This document shows, one piece after another, positions 35,668-44,500 of a stretch of 64,000 nucleotides of DNA. The notes beneath the pieces were generated by a model. The model saw nothing but the letters and a program-made list of their open reading frames with translations. It was not told the DNA's origin and searched no databases. The position numbers and the translations under genes were made by a program. The stretch spans positions 403,208-467,207 of the forward strand of contig NZ_MU255056.1 in assembly GCF_000227725.2 (NCBI RefSeq), given 5' to 3'. The stretch's first letter is position 1. Every line of letters begins with the position of its first letter. This stretch comes from Thiorhodospira sibirica ATCC 700588 (GTDB taxonomy: Bacteria > Pseudomonadota > Gammaproteobacteria > Ectothiorhodospirales > Ectothiorhodospiraceae).

Positions 35668-37029
35668 ATGTACCCCATGCTCCTTGATCACGCCCCTACC
35701 GACACCATCGCCGCCATCGCCACCGCACCGGGCAAAGGCGGTGTAGGCATTATCCGCATCTCCGGCCCACAGGCTCCACAGATTCTGCAAGGCATCACCG
35801 GCAAGGCCTTGCCACCCGCCCGGCAGGCCCGCCGCGCCTGGTTTATCGACGCACAGCGTGCGCCGCTGGATGACGGGCTGGTTTTATGGTTCCCGGCACC
35901 GGCCTCCTATACCGGCGAGGATGTGGTGGAATTACAAGGGCATGGCGGCCCGGTAGTGCTGGATCTGCTCTTGGCCCGCTGTCTGGCCTTGGGGGCGCGC
36001 ATGGCCCGCCCCGGCGAATTTACCGAGCGCGCCTTTCTCAACGGCCAGCTTGATCTGGCCCAGGCAGAGGCCGTCGCGGATTTAATCGAGGCCGGTTCAG
36101 CCCAGGCGGCGCGCTGTGCCGCCCGTTCACTGGCCGGAGAATTTTCCCGGCGGGTGGAACCGCTGTTTGAACAGCTGACCGCGCTGCGCGTCTACGTGGA
36201 GGCCGCGCTGGACTTTCCTGATGAGGACGTTGAGCTTTTGCACCACGGGGCGATAGGCGAACGCCTGCGCCAGACTCAGGACTCACTTCACGCACTGACC
36301 CGCAGCGCCCAGCAGGGCAAATTGCTGCAAGAGGGGATTCATCTGGTGATCGCCGGTCTGCCCAATGCCGGTAAATCCAGCCTGCTCAATGCCTTGGCCC
36401 AGCGCGAGGCCGCGATTGTCACCGACATTCCCGGTACTACCCGTGATCTTGTGCGCGAATGGATCAGCCTGGAAGGATTACCGCTGCATCTGGTAGACAC
36501 GGCGGGCCTGCGCGAATCCAGCGACCCCATCGAACAGGAAGGCATCCGCCGTGCCTGGCAGGCCATTGAGCAGGCCGATCTGGTGTTATTGGTCATCGAC
36601 GACACCTTGGGCGAAGGCGCAGCCGAGGCCGCCATCCGCGCCCGTCTGCCTGCCCGTCTACCCGTGCTGAGCGTACATAACAAGATCGACCTTAGCGGGC
36701 AGCCCGCCGGCGTGCGCGAAGAACGGATTTATGTCAGCGCCAAACAACACGACAGCCTGCACCTTCTCCGTGAGCGCATCAAGCAACAGGTTGGCTACGA
36801 GCAATGCAGCAACGAGGGCCTCTTCATGGCCCGCCGCCGCCATCTTAACGCACTGGCACACACCGCTCAACATCTGCAACAGGCCAATACCCACCTGCAC
36901 CAACACACCGCCGAATTGCTCGCGGAAGAACTGCGCCTGGCGCAAGAAGCCCTGGGAGAAATCACCGGCCGTTTCACCAGCGATGACCTCCTCGGACGCA
37001 TCTTCAGCAGCTTTTGCATCGGCAAATGA
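35668..37029 (+). CDS. mnmE: tRNA modification GTPase MnmE
   Basis: MnmE with MnmG makes the carboxymethylaminomethyl group at U34 of certain tRNAs. The 453-residue protein has the formyl-tetrahydrofolate-binding N-domain ([20 protein letters not shown]), a helical domain and the inserted G domain. The G domain contains P-loop [12 protein letters not shown], switch [15 protein letters not shown] and NKID. It ends in the conserved CIGK. Its ATG directly follows the ankyrin stop codon, so translation may be coupled. An insertion-sequence end lies about 15 bp after its stop. Confidence 0.97.
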   Translation: MYPMLLDHAPTDTIAAIATAPGKGGVGIIRISGPQAPQILQGITGKALPPARQARRAWFIDAQRAPLDDGLVLWFPAPASYTGEDVVELQGHGGPVVLDLLLARCLALGARMARPGEFTERAFLNGQLDLAQAEAVADLIEAGSAQAARCAARSLAGEFSRRVEPLFEQLTALRVYVEAALDFPDEDVELLHHGAIGERLRQTQDSLHALTRSAQQGKLLQEGIHLVIAGLPNAGKSSLLNALAQREAAIVTDIPGTTRDLVREWISLEGLPLHLVDTAGLRESSDPIEQEGIRRAWQAIEQADLVLLVIDDTLGEGAAEAAIRARLPARLPVLSVHNKIDLSGQPAGVREERIYVSAKQHDSLHLLRERIKQQVGYEQCSNEGLFMARRRHLNALAHTAQHLQQANTHLHQHTAELLAEELRLAQEALGEITGRFTSDDLLGRIFSSFCIGK

Positions 37030-37161
37030 AACAACCCGCTTGATTGACATCCTCCCCGCCCTACCTGCCTGCGCCGCGTGCGTCGCGGCAGGCAGGAAGG
37101 ACGGGGATTCCTAACCTCACGATCAGGACTTTCTGTTTCAACGAGATCAGCCGATGCCGCT

Positions 37162-37957
37162 TTACAGCAACACGGGACTTACGTTCTCTCCACAGACTAA
37201 CCCCGCCAGCCCGGCGGTTAACACATTGCGCGCTGCATTCACATCGCGGTCGTGGAGACTGCCGCATTCCGGGCAGACCCAATCTCGGACAGACAGCGGC
37301 ATTTTCGCTACGGTGTGTCCACACTCAGAACAGCGTTTGCTCGACGGATACCAGCGGTCGATACCCACCAGCATTCGCCCACACCATTGCGCCTTGTACG
37401 TTAACTGCCGGACAAACTCCGACCAGCCTGCATCACTGATGGACTTCGCCAGACAGCGGTTCTTCTGCAGGTGGCTCACGGCCAGCGTCTCGACGGCGAT
37501 CACTTGCTTTTCGTTGATCAACCGGGTTGAGCGCACGTGGCGGACGCATCTTGCGTTCGCTTGGTTTTCAGCGGCACCTGGAAGGTGCCGCCACGTCTTT
37601 GAAGGCGCTCGTCGTGTATTCCGCTGACTGCGAGCCGTCCTTGCGCTTGAACGCGGGATACCCGGCACGCTTGGCAAAAAAGTTGGCGAACGCCGTTTGC
37701 AAATGGCGTAACGCCTGCTGTACCGGGACGCTGCTGACTTCGTTGAGCCACGCATGTTCTGGCGTCTTCTTCAACTCGGTCAGTCGTGCGGAGGTCTCGT
37801 GATAGCCGACGCGCTTTTGGTCCTTGAACCACGCATCCGTACGCAGCCGCAGCATGTGGTTGTAAGCAAAACGCACACAACCGAACGTCCGGGCAAGGGT
37901 TTGTTCCTGCGCGGGCGTTGGATAGAACCGGAACTTGTAAGCGCGTTTAACTTCCAT
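37162..37957 (-). pseudogene. tnpB: Broken tnpB with its middle replaced by a repeat
   Basis: The 5' part (37957 to about 37598) encodes a normal TnpB N-terminus: MEVKRAYKFRFYPTPAQ up to SAEYTTSAFK. The 3' part (about 37530 to 37162, another frame) resumes at STRLINEKQVIAVETLAV and runs through the zinc ribbon (CSECG, CPECGS) and DRDVNAARN. The missing central segment, roughly 110-120 residues by comparison with typical TnpB, contains the first RuvC aspartate. In its place is one complete 58-bp dispersed palindromic element (37537-37594). The gene cannot make an active nuclease. Confidence 0.85.
37537..37594. repeat. Dispersed double-hairpin element inside tnpB, copy F
   Basis: This copy is nearly identical, in reverse orientation, to the one at 962-1018: GTGGCGGACGCA..TGCGTTCGC then GCGGCACC/GGTGCCGC and a terminal CCAC. 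It marks the position of the tnpB deletion. Confidence 0.9.
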
Positions 37958-38150
37958 TCACAGGAAATAGCATACATGTATAAAGATAACAACCCACTAC
38001 AGAGGAGGCGTCGGGAACAGGAGCACGCTTTGCGTGCTGCGCTATCCCTCTTCGGCCTGAAGGGCCGAGGTTTCCCGCGCAAACTGATGACCACTGCACC
38101 ACCATGGGAATACAGGGAAAAGAAATCCCGTCAATGGGTTTAAAAAGCGT

Positions 38151-38178
38151 TTGACAGCGTGGTGTCAGAAGGTATAAT
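38151..38178 (+). promoter_or_regulatory. Sigma-70 promoter of tRNA-Val
   Basis: A consensus TTGACA at 38151-38156 and a consensus TATAAT at 38173-38178 are separated by 16 bp. The promoter ends 18 bp before the mature tRNA. It is the best promoter match noticed in the window. Confidence 0.9.
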
Positions 38179-38196
38179 TAGCAGCTTAGCAACGAC

Positions 38197-38273
38197 AGGC
38201 GCGTAGCTCAGCTGGTTAGAGCACCACCTTGACATGGTGGGGGTCGTTGGTTCGAGTCCAATCGCGCCTACCA
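38197..38273 (+). tRNA. tRNA-Val (anticodon GAC)
   Basis: The 77-nt cloverleaf has acceptor AGGCGCG/CGCGCCT, D arm GCTCAGCTGGTTAGAGC, anticodon stem CCACC/GGTGG with loop TTGACAT, and T arm with GGTTCGAGTCC. The CCA end is encoded. The anticodon GAC reads GUC/GUU valine codons. Confidence 0.95.
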
Positions 38274-38366
38274 CTGAACAAATTCTCCAAGCCATTGTCT
38301 ATCTCTATTAAGCAATGGTATTCAAGCTTCTTTATCATTACCCATTATTAAAAAAGAGAACTGCAA

Positions 38367-38721
38367 GGGGGCGACCTGGCTTCGACGGGGGTCGCGAAAC
38401 CTGAGGTGCATGCCGAGGATGCAACTTACCTCGTAAATCATGTTGCTAACTTATAGTTGCCAACGACGACAACTACGCTCTAGCCGCTTAAAACCGGCTG
38501 GACCCTCATTTAAAGTTTGCTTGTGGGTTTTCTTTGAGGGTCACTTTACACAAGATCGCAAAGCGGACTCGCCCGGGTCTTAATTGCTAAACCTGATCGG
38601 GCCAGCGTTTGGGTATCCTGTCCGTCGGAAATTCAGGCGTTAAATTAAAGACCGGACTAAGCATGTAGTACCAACGGCGTAGGGCTTTCGGACGCGGGTT
38701 CGATTCCCGCCGCCTCCACCA
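38367..38721 (+). ncRNA. ssrA: Transfer-messenger RNA (tag ANDDNYALAA)
   Basis: tmRNA rescues stalled ribosomes and tags the nascent protein for proteolysis. The 5' end GGGGGCGACCTGGCTTCGAC and the 3' end GGTTCGATTCCCGCCGCCTCCACCA form the tRNA-like domain. The reading frame at 38459-38491 encodes ANDDNYALAA and a TAA stop, a tag typical of Pseudomonas-like gammaproteobacteria. Total length is about 355 nt. It shares a short spacer with tRNA-Val upstream and ends before a clear terminator. Confidence 0.98.
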
Positions 38722-38727
38722 ATACCT

Positions 38728-38766
38728 AAAATCCTGACCCTTATCGATCGGTTGGGATTTTTTTTG
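38728..38766 (+). terminator. ssrA terminator
   Basis: The stem AAATCCTGACC/GGTTGGGATTT (11 pairs, two G-U) is followed by a run of T. It lies seven bases after the tmRNA CCA end. Confidence 0.9.
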
Positions 38767-38936
38767 CCTGTTCCCCCACCGTTGGCGCGTTTTCCGGGCA
38801 TGGCCTCGTGAGCGCCATCTCACCAAACTCTGCCATTTCGTCATCACTGAATTTCGAAGATTTCGCCTCTATTCGGCTTTTGTTTAGCACGCGCATTGAT
38901 AGATCTGGAAACCGTGAAAGCAACGCCTGACCGGAG

Positions 38937-39123
38937 GGTACCGGCGACGGGCTCAGGCTGCTGGCCCGGCTGCAACGGCTCTCGCGCAGCCTCAGCCGCA
39001 CGCAAAAAAGCTATGCCAACCGCAAGAAGGCCAAAGGCAAACTGGCAAGACTGCATGCCCGCATTGCCAACATCCGGTCTGATGCCTTGCACCAACTCAC
39101 GACGAATCTGGCCCGGCGATTCC
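38937..39123 (+). pseudogene. tnpB internal fragment
   Basis: One frame encodes ARLQRLSRSLSRTQKSYANR, KKAKGKLARLHARIANIRSD and ALHQLTTNLARRFH, the helical region of a TnpB between the first and second RuvC motifs. Both ends are missing. It breaks at about 39123, where a tnpA fragment on the other strand begins. Confidence 0.8.
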
Positions 39124-39214
39124 ACCGTTGCAACATCTTTACTGAAATGCCCAGCAACGTTGCTGCCTTACCTGTGCTCATCGTATTTTCCATGAAACAA
39201 TAATAAACTAACAC
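39116..39214 (-). pseudogene. IS607-type tnpA N-terminal fragment
   Basis: On the minus strand from about 39193 the frame reads MENTMSTGKAATLLGISVKM then LQRWNR. This is the MerR-like helix-turn-helix start of an IS607 serine recombinase. It then runs into the opposite-strand tnpB fragment, so the two transposase remnants face each other rather than running in tandem. Downstream, a hairpin-bearing end (GAAGCCCCTGACTTCAGTCG, near 39240) marks another element terminus. Confidence 0.75.
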
Positions 39215-39383
39215 ACGCTATTCACAGAATTTCCGGCGCGGAAGCCCCTGACTTCAGTCGGGGGAAATTGACAATGGTAGAGTTTAGCCCCCTAGAATAT
39301 GTTTTAATACCGTGGGCTACGCGATGATGCCTGCAGCTATCCATTTATTTGCGATGAAGACTAACGTTTGGAGGAACAGTACC

Positions 39384-41240
39384 GTGATTGATCGAACCAG
39401 GGGGCGTTATTTACGCACAGGATTGGCCTTGCTCCTGTTGGCTGGGCTTGGCGGTTGTGCTGGGCTTGGCAAAGACCCACAGGCCGAACAGGCTCAGGCC
39501 GTACACGCCCGCATGGAGATGGCGCAGGCGCTGCACGCAGACGGTGAGCGGGCACAGGCATATCAGCAGTATCTGGAGATTTTAGCTGAGGCCGACGCCC
39601 CCCCTCAGGCCGACGCAGCCGCCCGTGAATTATTACAAGATCAGCTCAACGAGGCGCGCAGCGCTCTACAGCAAGGGAATCTGATCAAGGCCCAGCAGTC
39701 GCTGGATACCTATCAGCGTATGGCCAGCGCCTTACCCGGCTATGTCAGTCAGGCACCGAGTGTGCAGCAGGACATCCAGCAGCAAAAGCAAGCCCAGGCC
39801 CGTCAGGCGCGTTTAACAGAACTGCACGCTGAGGCCGAACGAGCCGAGCAGTCGGGAAATCTGAGCCAGGCGGCCCATGTGTATCGCCAGATACTCAATG
39901 AAGATGGCGCCAATGTGGAGGCCCTGACCGGCCAAAAACGCCTGATTGAACGCCAGGAATCGCTGGTTAGCCAATCACTTGATGCCCGCCGTTTCAATGA
40001 GGCCGAGCAGCGTTTAGCCACCTTGCGCGAGCTCAGTATTGGTCTGGATCAGGATAATATGATCGGGCGGCTGGAGCGGCGTTTAACTCAGCTACGCGCC
40101 GCGCAAGCGGCTCAAGCCAGAGCACAGCGGGCAGCGCAAGCTCAGGCACAGGCTACGCCAGTGCCCACGCCGTCGCCAACCCCGGCTCCAGTTTCGGCTG
40201 AACCCAGTCAGGCCGAACGCATTGCCGCGCAAATGCAACGGGCGCAGCAGCTTGAGCAAGCGGGCGAGCGCACTCAGGCCTATGGCGAATATCTGGACAT
40301 TCTGGCACAGGATGCAACCCACGGCCCGGCGCAAGAAGGTGCCCAGCGTTTACTGGAAGCCAAGGCATGGATGGTGCGCTCCGCCATTGCCCAAGGAGAA
40401 CTTGTGCAGGCAGAAAGCCACTTGAACCTGTATCGCCAGATGAGCGCCTCCTTGCCGGATTATCGCAGCCATGCGCAAGCCCTGGCCGATGAGATCGTTG
40501 AGGCCCAGCGTCAAGCGGTAGCTCCAGTGCCGTTACCCGAGCCAGTACCTGAACCCATACCCGAGCCAATCCCTACCCCGGCGCCTGAACTGGCCTCACC
40601 CTTTGTCCCTGAACCCATTGCCACTCCAGAACCGCCGCCCGCCGTGCGTGCGCAAGCCGTTGAGCGACCACAGGATGCCCTGGAGACGGTTGTAGATACC
40701 CAAACGGTGGCCGCCATGACCGCCGAGGTGATGGATAGCGCTGAATCGGCAACTCCGGCAGTCGTTGTGGGTGAGCGTTATCTGGATCATGCCAATGGCA
40801 CGGTGACCGATACCCAAACCGGCCTGCACTGGATGCGTTGTTCACTGGGACAGGACTGGAACGGCCAACGCTGCGAAGGTTCGGCCCAGCGTCTGACCTT
40901 CGATCAGGCTAAAGCGGCGTTAGCTGCGTTTAACCGCGAGGGCGGTTTTGCCGGTTATCGTGACTGGCGCCTGCCCACCCGTGAGGAATTGCGCAGCCTG
41001 ATTTATTGCTCCACCGGTCAGCCGCAAACCTGGAATAACAGCGGCGAGCCGTGTGAAGGCAATTATCAGCGCCCCACCATCCATGCCGAGGTCTTCCCCA
41101 ATACCCCGGCCTGGAATTTCTGGACCTCATCGGCCTATGATGCCAGCAATATGCCTGCCTGGGAGGTGAATTTTTACCTCGGGCGTGATGGCTGGGAGCG
41201 TGAAGACGGTGGCGATACGCGGGTACGTCTGGTGCGTTAA
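39384..41240 (+). CDS. Lipoprotein with duplicated helical module and DUF1566-like domain
   Basis: The product of about 618 residues starts at GTG 39384, seven bases after a TTTGGAGG ribosome site, which places the signal peptide and lipobox LAGLGGC (Cys25) correctly. The N-terminal half contains two related Gln/Ala-rich helical blocks: one has GERAQAYQQYLEILA and LDTYQRMASALPGY, the other GERTQAYGEYLDILA and LNLYRQMSASLPDY. A Pro/Glu linker with repeated PEPIPEP follows. The C-terminal domain of about 150 residues is DUF1566-like (VTDTQTGLHWMRCSLG, WRLPTREELRSLIY, WNFWTSSAYD). It is probably an envelope protein; function is unknown. Confidence 0.85.
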   Translation: MIDRTRGRYLRTGLALLLLAGLGGCAGLGKDPQAEQAQAVHARMEMAQALHADGERAQAYQQYLEILAEADAPPQADAAARELLQDQLNEARSALQQGNLIKAQQSLDTYQRMASALPGYVSQAPSVQQDIQQQKQAQARQARLTELHAEAERAEQSGNLSQAAHVYRQILNEDGANVEALTGQKRLIERQESLVSQSLDARRFNEAEQRLATLRELSIGLDQDNMIGRLERRLTQLRAAQAAQARAQRAAQAQAQATPVPTPSPTPAPVSAEPSQAERIAAQMQRAQQLEQAGERTQAYGEYLDILAQDATHGPAQEGAQRLLEAKAWMVRSAIAQGELVQAESHLNLYRQMSASLPDYRSHAQALADEIVEAQRQAVAPVPLPEPVPEPIPEPIPTPAPELASPFVPEPIATPEPPPAVRAQAVERPQDALETVVDTQTVAAMTAEVMDSAESATPAVVVGERYLDHANGTVTDTQTGLHWMRCSLGQDWNGQRCEGSAQRLTFDQAKAALAAFNREGGFAGYRDWRLPTREELRSLIYCSTGQPQTWNNSGEPCEGNYQRPTIHAEVFPNTPAWNFWTSSAYDASNMPAWEVNFYLGRDGWEREDGGDTRVRLVR

Positions 41241-41349
41241 ACGCCGCGACCTTGGCACTCTGGCGATGGTATAGCGCTGTCGCCAGTGTGTATGGCATCG
41301 CCATGTCCCGGCCCTGTGCCGGGGCTTACTTTTAAATAAAAAGCAGATC

Positions 41350-41895
41350 ATGCGTGTTCAAGAAACCATAAAAATGCAACGCGACTGTCTGGCAGTAGCG
41401 GTACCCTCAGGACAGCGCGTATTGATTGGCAAAGATGGCGAAGTGGGTTTGGTACAAGCCCTGGGCGGCAGTTTTACCGTCAAGGCCCAGGGTCGGCTTT
41501 ATCGCATTGATGGCAAAGATGCTGATGCGCTGGGTAAAACCCCGCTGCCCCCGCCGCAATTGCCACACGGGGCCACGACTGCGGATGTGGAAAAACTCAT
41601 CTGGCAGCAAATGCGTTCCTGCTATGACCCGGAGATCCCGATCAATATCGTCGATCTGGGCCTGATCTATCGTTGCGAAGTCAGCCCGCTGGAAGATGGC
41701 GGCTGGCAAGTGGCTGTCGATATGACCCTGACTGCACCGGGCTGCGGTATGGGCGATATTCTGGCCAGCGATGTGCGCCAGCTGATTTTGCAAGTGCCAG
41801 AGGTCAAACAGGCCGAGGTTGAAGTGGTTTTTGACCCGCCGTGGGACGCCTCGCGCATGACTGAAGAAGCGCGCCTTGCCACCGGCATGTTTTAA
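41350..41895 (+). CDS. sufT: Fe-S cluster assembly protein SufT
   Basis: SufT proteins (DUF59/MIP18-like) help mature iron-sulfur proteins. The 181 residues begin with the SufT-specific N-domain (RDCLAVAVPSGQRVLIGKDG, GGSFTVKAQGRLYRI). They continue with the DUF59 domain (MRSCYDPEIPINIVDLGLIY, MTLTAPGCGMGDILASDV). The Cys in APGCGMG is the conserved one. It is followed after 20 bp by a Rieske protein gene, then LON and thioredoxin genes in the same direction. Confidence 0.92.
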   Translation: MRVQETIKMQRDCLAVAVPSGQRVLIGKDGEVGLVQALGGSFTVKAQGRLYRIDGKDADALGKTPLPPPQLPHGATTADVEKLIWQQMRSCYDPEIPINIVDLGLIYRCEVSPLEDGGWQVAVDMTLTAPGCGMGDILASDVRQLILQVPEVKQAEVEVVFDPPWDASRMTEEARLATGMF

Positions 41896-41915
41896 GTATA
41901 TGGAGATTTATTTAA

Positions 41916-42233
41916 ATGACGCAGTGGATTGATGTGATCAACGCCGATGCCCTCGCCCCAGGCGAGCATCACACCTTGGAGATTGAACACCTGGCCATCG
42001 TGGTGTTTAACGTCGATGGAGCCTTTTACGCGGTGGAAGATCTCTGCTCTCACGACGAACAGCCATTAGCGGACGGGCGCTTATCGGGCACCACCATTGC
42101 CTGCCCGGCACATGGCGCACTGTTTTGTCTGCGTACCGGCAAGCCCCTCTCACCGCCAGCCTATGAACCCATCCGCCATTTTGCCACACGGATTAAGGAC
42201 GGCATGGTGCAAATCAACCTTCAGGCACATTGA
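41916..42233 (+). CDS. Rieske [2Fe-2S] ferredoxin-like protein
   Basis: The 105-residue protein has the Rieske cluster ligands CSH and CPAH (VEDLCSHDEQPLADG and TIACPAHGALFCLRTG). It resembles small NirD-like or aromatic dioxygenase ferredoxin subunits that pass electrons or serve in Fe-S trafficking. The start follows GGAG. Its stop is 13 bases before the LON-domain start. The partner is unknown. Confidence 0.9.
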   Translation: MTQWIDVINADALAPGEHHTLEIEHLAIVVFNVDGAFYAVEDLCSHDEQPLADGRLSGTTIACPAHGALFCLRTGKPLSPPAYEPIRHFATRIKDGMVQINLQAH

Positions 42234-42246
42234 TCGGAGGCGCGCA

Positions 42247-42849
42247 ATGGCCACGCCAGTCCCTGCCGAAACCACTGAACTCCCTCTGTTTCCCCTCAAT
42301 ACCGTGCTGTTTCCCGGCGGGTTATTGCCCTTGCGCATCTTTGAAATACGCTATCTGGACATGATCAGCCGCTGTCTGCGCCATGACAGTGGCTTTGTCG
42401 TCTGCCTGGCCCCGCAAGAGCAGCACGAGGGCGAGTCAAGCGAGCTGGCCCAAGTCGGCACCGTGGCGCGCATCATTGACTGGGAGCGTTTGCAGGATGG
42501 CTTGCTGGGGATTATGGTGCAAGGGGAGCAGCGGGTGCATATCCAGCAAACCCGCGAGCAAAAAGACCGGCTGCTGCTGGGCCAGGTCCATTTTCTGGAA
42601 GAACCGCCCGATGTCGCCCTGCCCGAGGAGTTTATCTCGCTGGCGGAATTGCTGGAGCGGATTCTTTCCACCCTCGGCGGGCACTATGCGCAGATTGAGC
42701 GCCATGGCCAGCAGGCCAGTTGGGTCGCCGCCCGGCTGACGGAAATCCTGCCCATTCCGCCGCTGGAAAAGCAGCGCATTTTAGAAAATAACGACCCGTT
42801 GGCTAGACTTTTTTACCTACGGGATGCCATGATGCACACCTACGCCTGA
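42247..42849 (+). CDS. LON substrate-binding domain protein
   Basis: The 200-residue protein consists of a Lon N-terminal-type domain alone, without ATPase or protease parts. It begins ELPLFPLNTVLFPGGLLPLRIFEIRY and contains IDWERLQDGLLGIMVQGEQR and the C-terminal LTEILPIPPLEKQRILE. Such stand-alone proteins are common in proteobacteria and their role is not firmly known. The ATG at 42247 follows GGAGG. The longer frame from 42097 runs over the Rieske gene and is not used. Confidence 0.9.
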   Translation: MATPVPAETTELPLFPLNTVLFPGGLLPLRIFEIRYLDMISRCLRHDSGFVVCLAPQEQHEGESSELAQVGTVARIIDWERLQDGLLGIMVQGEQRVHIQQTREQKDRLLLGQVHFLEEPPDVALPEEFISLAELLERILSTLGGHYAQIERHGQQASWVAARLTEILPIPPLEKQRILENNDPLARLFYLRDAMMHTYA

Positions 42850-42946
42850 AGGGAATTTGCCCTCCATTCAATCAATCGTGCAGCCCAACACCGCGCTGCG
42901 CAGCGGATCAAAACGATCCGTTTTATTTTATCCACAGGAGCCGTAC

Positions 42947-43318
42947 ATGGCCGTCATTGAACTGACCGAATCCAATATTGAAGACACCATCAATCAAAAC
43001 GACATTGTGATCATCGACTTTTGGGCCTCCTGGTGTGCGCCGTGTCGTGCCTTTGCGCCGATCTTTGAGGCCGCCGCCGACAATCACCCCGATGTCGTCT
43101 TCACCAAAATCAACACTGAAGAACAGCAAGGCTTAGCCAGCTATTTCCAGATTCGCTCCATTCCCACCTTAATGATCTTTCGCGACCAAATCGCCCTGTT
43201 CAATCAAGCCGGGATGCTCTCCGCCCCACAGATTGACGAACTGTTGGGCAAGGTCAAGGAGCTGGATATGGACCAGATTCGCGCAGAGATCGAACGCGAA
43301 CAAAACACCACGCAATAA
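42947..43318 (+). CDS. Thioredoxin-fold protein
   Basis: The 123-residue protein is thioredoxin-like, with the active site WASWCAPCRAF in place of the standard WCGPCK. The cis-proline loop RSIPTLMIF is present, as is a C-terminal Glu-rich tail. The ATG at 42947 is preceded by CAGGAG; the longer frame from 42857 has no support. It is the last of four small genes running from sufT. An alternative call is a thioredoxin-2-like protein. Confidence 0.9.
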   Translation: MAVIELTESNIEDTINQNDIVIIDFWASWCAPCRAFAPIFEAAADNHPDVVFTKINTEEQQGLASYFQIRSIPTLMIFRDQIALFNQAGMLSAPQIDELLGKVKELDMDQIRAEIEREQNTTQ

Positions 43319-43344
43319 TTTTCCCGATGCCGCTATGGTGAAAG

Positions 43345-44343
43345 TCACTGCTCTGCTGGCGGATTCGCGGTGTTTTGCTGTTTTTTGACAAGGTAGCTGA
43401 TTTGTTGATGGGCTTTGCGCAGGGCGGCTTCCAGATGCGTGTTGCGCTTTTGGGCATTGACACAGCTTTGACGCCAGTCCTCGGCGTGGGCCATCACATA
43501 GGCCAGGCTGTTTTGTAAACCCTCGGCATAGGCCTGTTGTTCTGCACGGTGCGCTTTGAGGGAATCAAGCTGTTCTGCTTGTTCAAGCAACTGCTGCTTT
43601 AACTGTCTTTCCAAGGCATCCTGCTGTGCGCGTTGAGCGGCCTGTTCAGCGCGCACCGCCGCCAAGGCATCCTGCACCGCTGCAAGCTGGCTTTGTTTTT
43701 CCTCCAGACGCTGCTGATAAGCTCGCGCCTCATCTTGCGAGCGTTGCCGCTCAATATCCAGACGTGCCACATACTGCGCCTCGCGTTGTGCCGCGTGTTT
43801 GGCCTGCTCGGCCTGCTCGGCGCGCAAATGGCGTATCTGCTCCTGAGCCTGCGCTAGTTCACGCATCAAGTGACTGGTTTCCTGGGTTTTAACCGCCAAC
43901 GCTTGGCTCTGCGCCTGAAACTGCTGTTCTAAGCGTGCGTGCTGTTCGCCCAGCGCACGATATTCCACCTGTTGCTGCTCATATTGCTCACGCTGTGCAT
44001 TAAGCGCAGCATCGGCTTTATCCAGACGTTCCTGCAATGCGGCCAGCCGCGCCTGCGTTTGCGCCTCAATCTCCTGCTCTTTGGCCTCAAGGCTCTGTGT
44101 CATCTCGGCCCATAAGCGTGCAGCCGCCATGCTGATCGGATCGGGCACGCGCTCAAGCAGTGCCGGTGCCAACTGCTCAAGCTGTTCCAGCTCAATTTCA
44201 TGCAATAAACGCCGCAATCGCGGAATAGAGCCACGACCAATGTGTTTTTGCAAGCGCAATAAACCTGGGCGCATAACGCCCTGGGCGCGGAAATGTGCCA
44301 GCGCATCAAGCACATCTGATTTTTCTAAGGTTGCTTTAGGCAT
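43345..44343 (-). CDS. kfrA: KfrA-type DNA-binding coiled-coil protein
   Basis: KfrA proteins bind DNA through an N-terminal helix-turn-helix domain and form long coiled coils; on plasmids they act in segregation and repress their own promoter. The 332 residues begin with the DNA-binding domain (KSDVLDALAHFRAQ, RPGLLRLQKHIGRGSIPRLR). They continue as Ala/Gln/Glu-rich coiled coil to near the end. A perfect 20-bp palindrome lies 17 bp upstream of the start and is a natural operator. This copy sits among chromosomal genes with no partition or replication genes nearby. Confidence 0.88.
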   Translation of the reverse strand: MPKATLEKSDVLDALAHFRAQGVMRPGLLRLQKHIGRGSIPRLRRLLHEIELEQLEQLAPALLERVPDPISMAAARLWAEMTQSLEAKEQEIEAQTQARLAALQERLDKADAALNAQREQYEQQQVEYRALGEQHARLEQQFQAQSQALAVKTQETSHLMRELAQAQEQIRHLRAEQAEQAKHAAQREAQYVARLDIERQRSQDEARAYQQRLEEKQSQLAAVQDALAAVRAEQAAQRAQQDALERQLKQQLLEQAEQLDSLKAHRAEQQAYAEGLQNSLAYVMAHAEDWRQSCVNAQKRNTHLEAALRKAHQQISYLVKKQQNTANPPAEQ

Positions 44344-44359
44344 GAGTAAATTATAACGC

Positions 44360-44379
44360 TATGTCGATATATCGACATA
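44360..44379. promoter_or_regulatory. Palindromic operator upstream of kfrA
   Basis: TATGTCGATATATCGACATA is a perfect 20-bp inverted repeat in an AT-rich stretch directly upstream of kfrA. It is likely to be the autorepression site by analogy with plasmid KfrA operators; binding itself is inferred. Confidence 0.75.
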
Positions 44380-44475
44380 TTAAGACATAAAACTATGCAA
44401 AACAAGCTGGAATCTGCTTGTTTGATGCTTTCGACAATTGGACTTATTGAAAGTATGTGCAGAACAACCGGGAAC

Positions 44476-44500
44476 GTGGCGACACCTTCCAGGTGTCGCT
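44476..44500. repeat. Dispersed element, half copy G
   Basis: GTGGCGACACC/GGTGTCGC with loop TTCCA matches the first hairpin of the copy at 962-1018 exactly. It lies between kfrA and the pilin operon. Confidence 0.8.

Larger units (their letters stand above)
37044..38095 (-). mobile_element. Degraded IS200/IS605-type element (TnpB only)
   Basis: The right end has the typical TGACATCCTCCCCGCCCT start at 37044, a long GCCTGC-rich hairpin (about 37062-37094) and GACGGGGATTCCTAAC. The left side holds the subterminal hairpin CCTTCGG..CCGAGG-like sequence (about 38050-38080). A broken tnpB lies between, and no tnpA is present. It occupies the gap between mnmE and tRNA-Val. Boundaries are approximate. 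Confidence 0.75.

Noticed and set aside
38197..38721. tRNA/tmRNA-linked genomic island
   Set aside because: No integrase gene and no repeat of the ssrA 3' end is seen; nearby mobile remnants are TnpB-type.
38741..39001. Minus-strand frame after ssrA
   Set aside because: It runs through the ssrA terminator and the opposite-strand tnpB fragment; no family resemblance.
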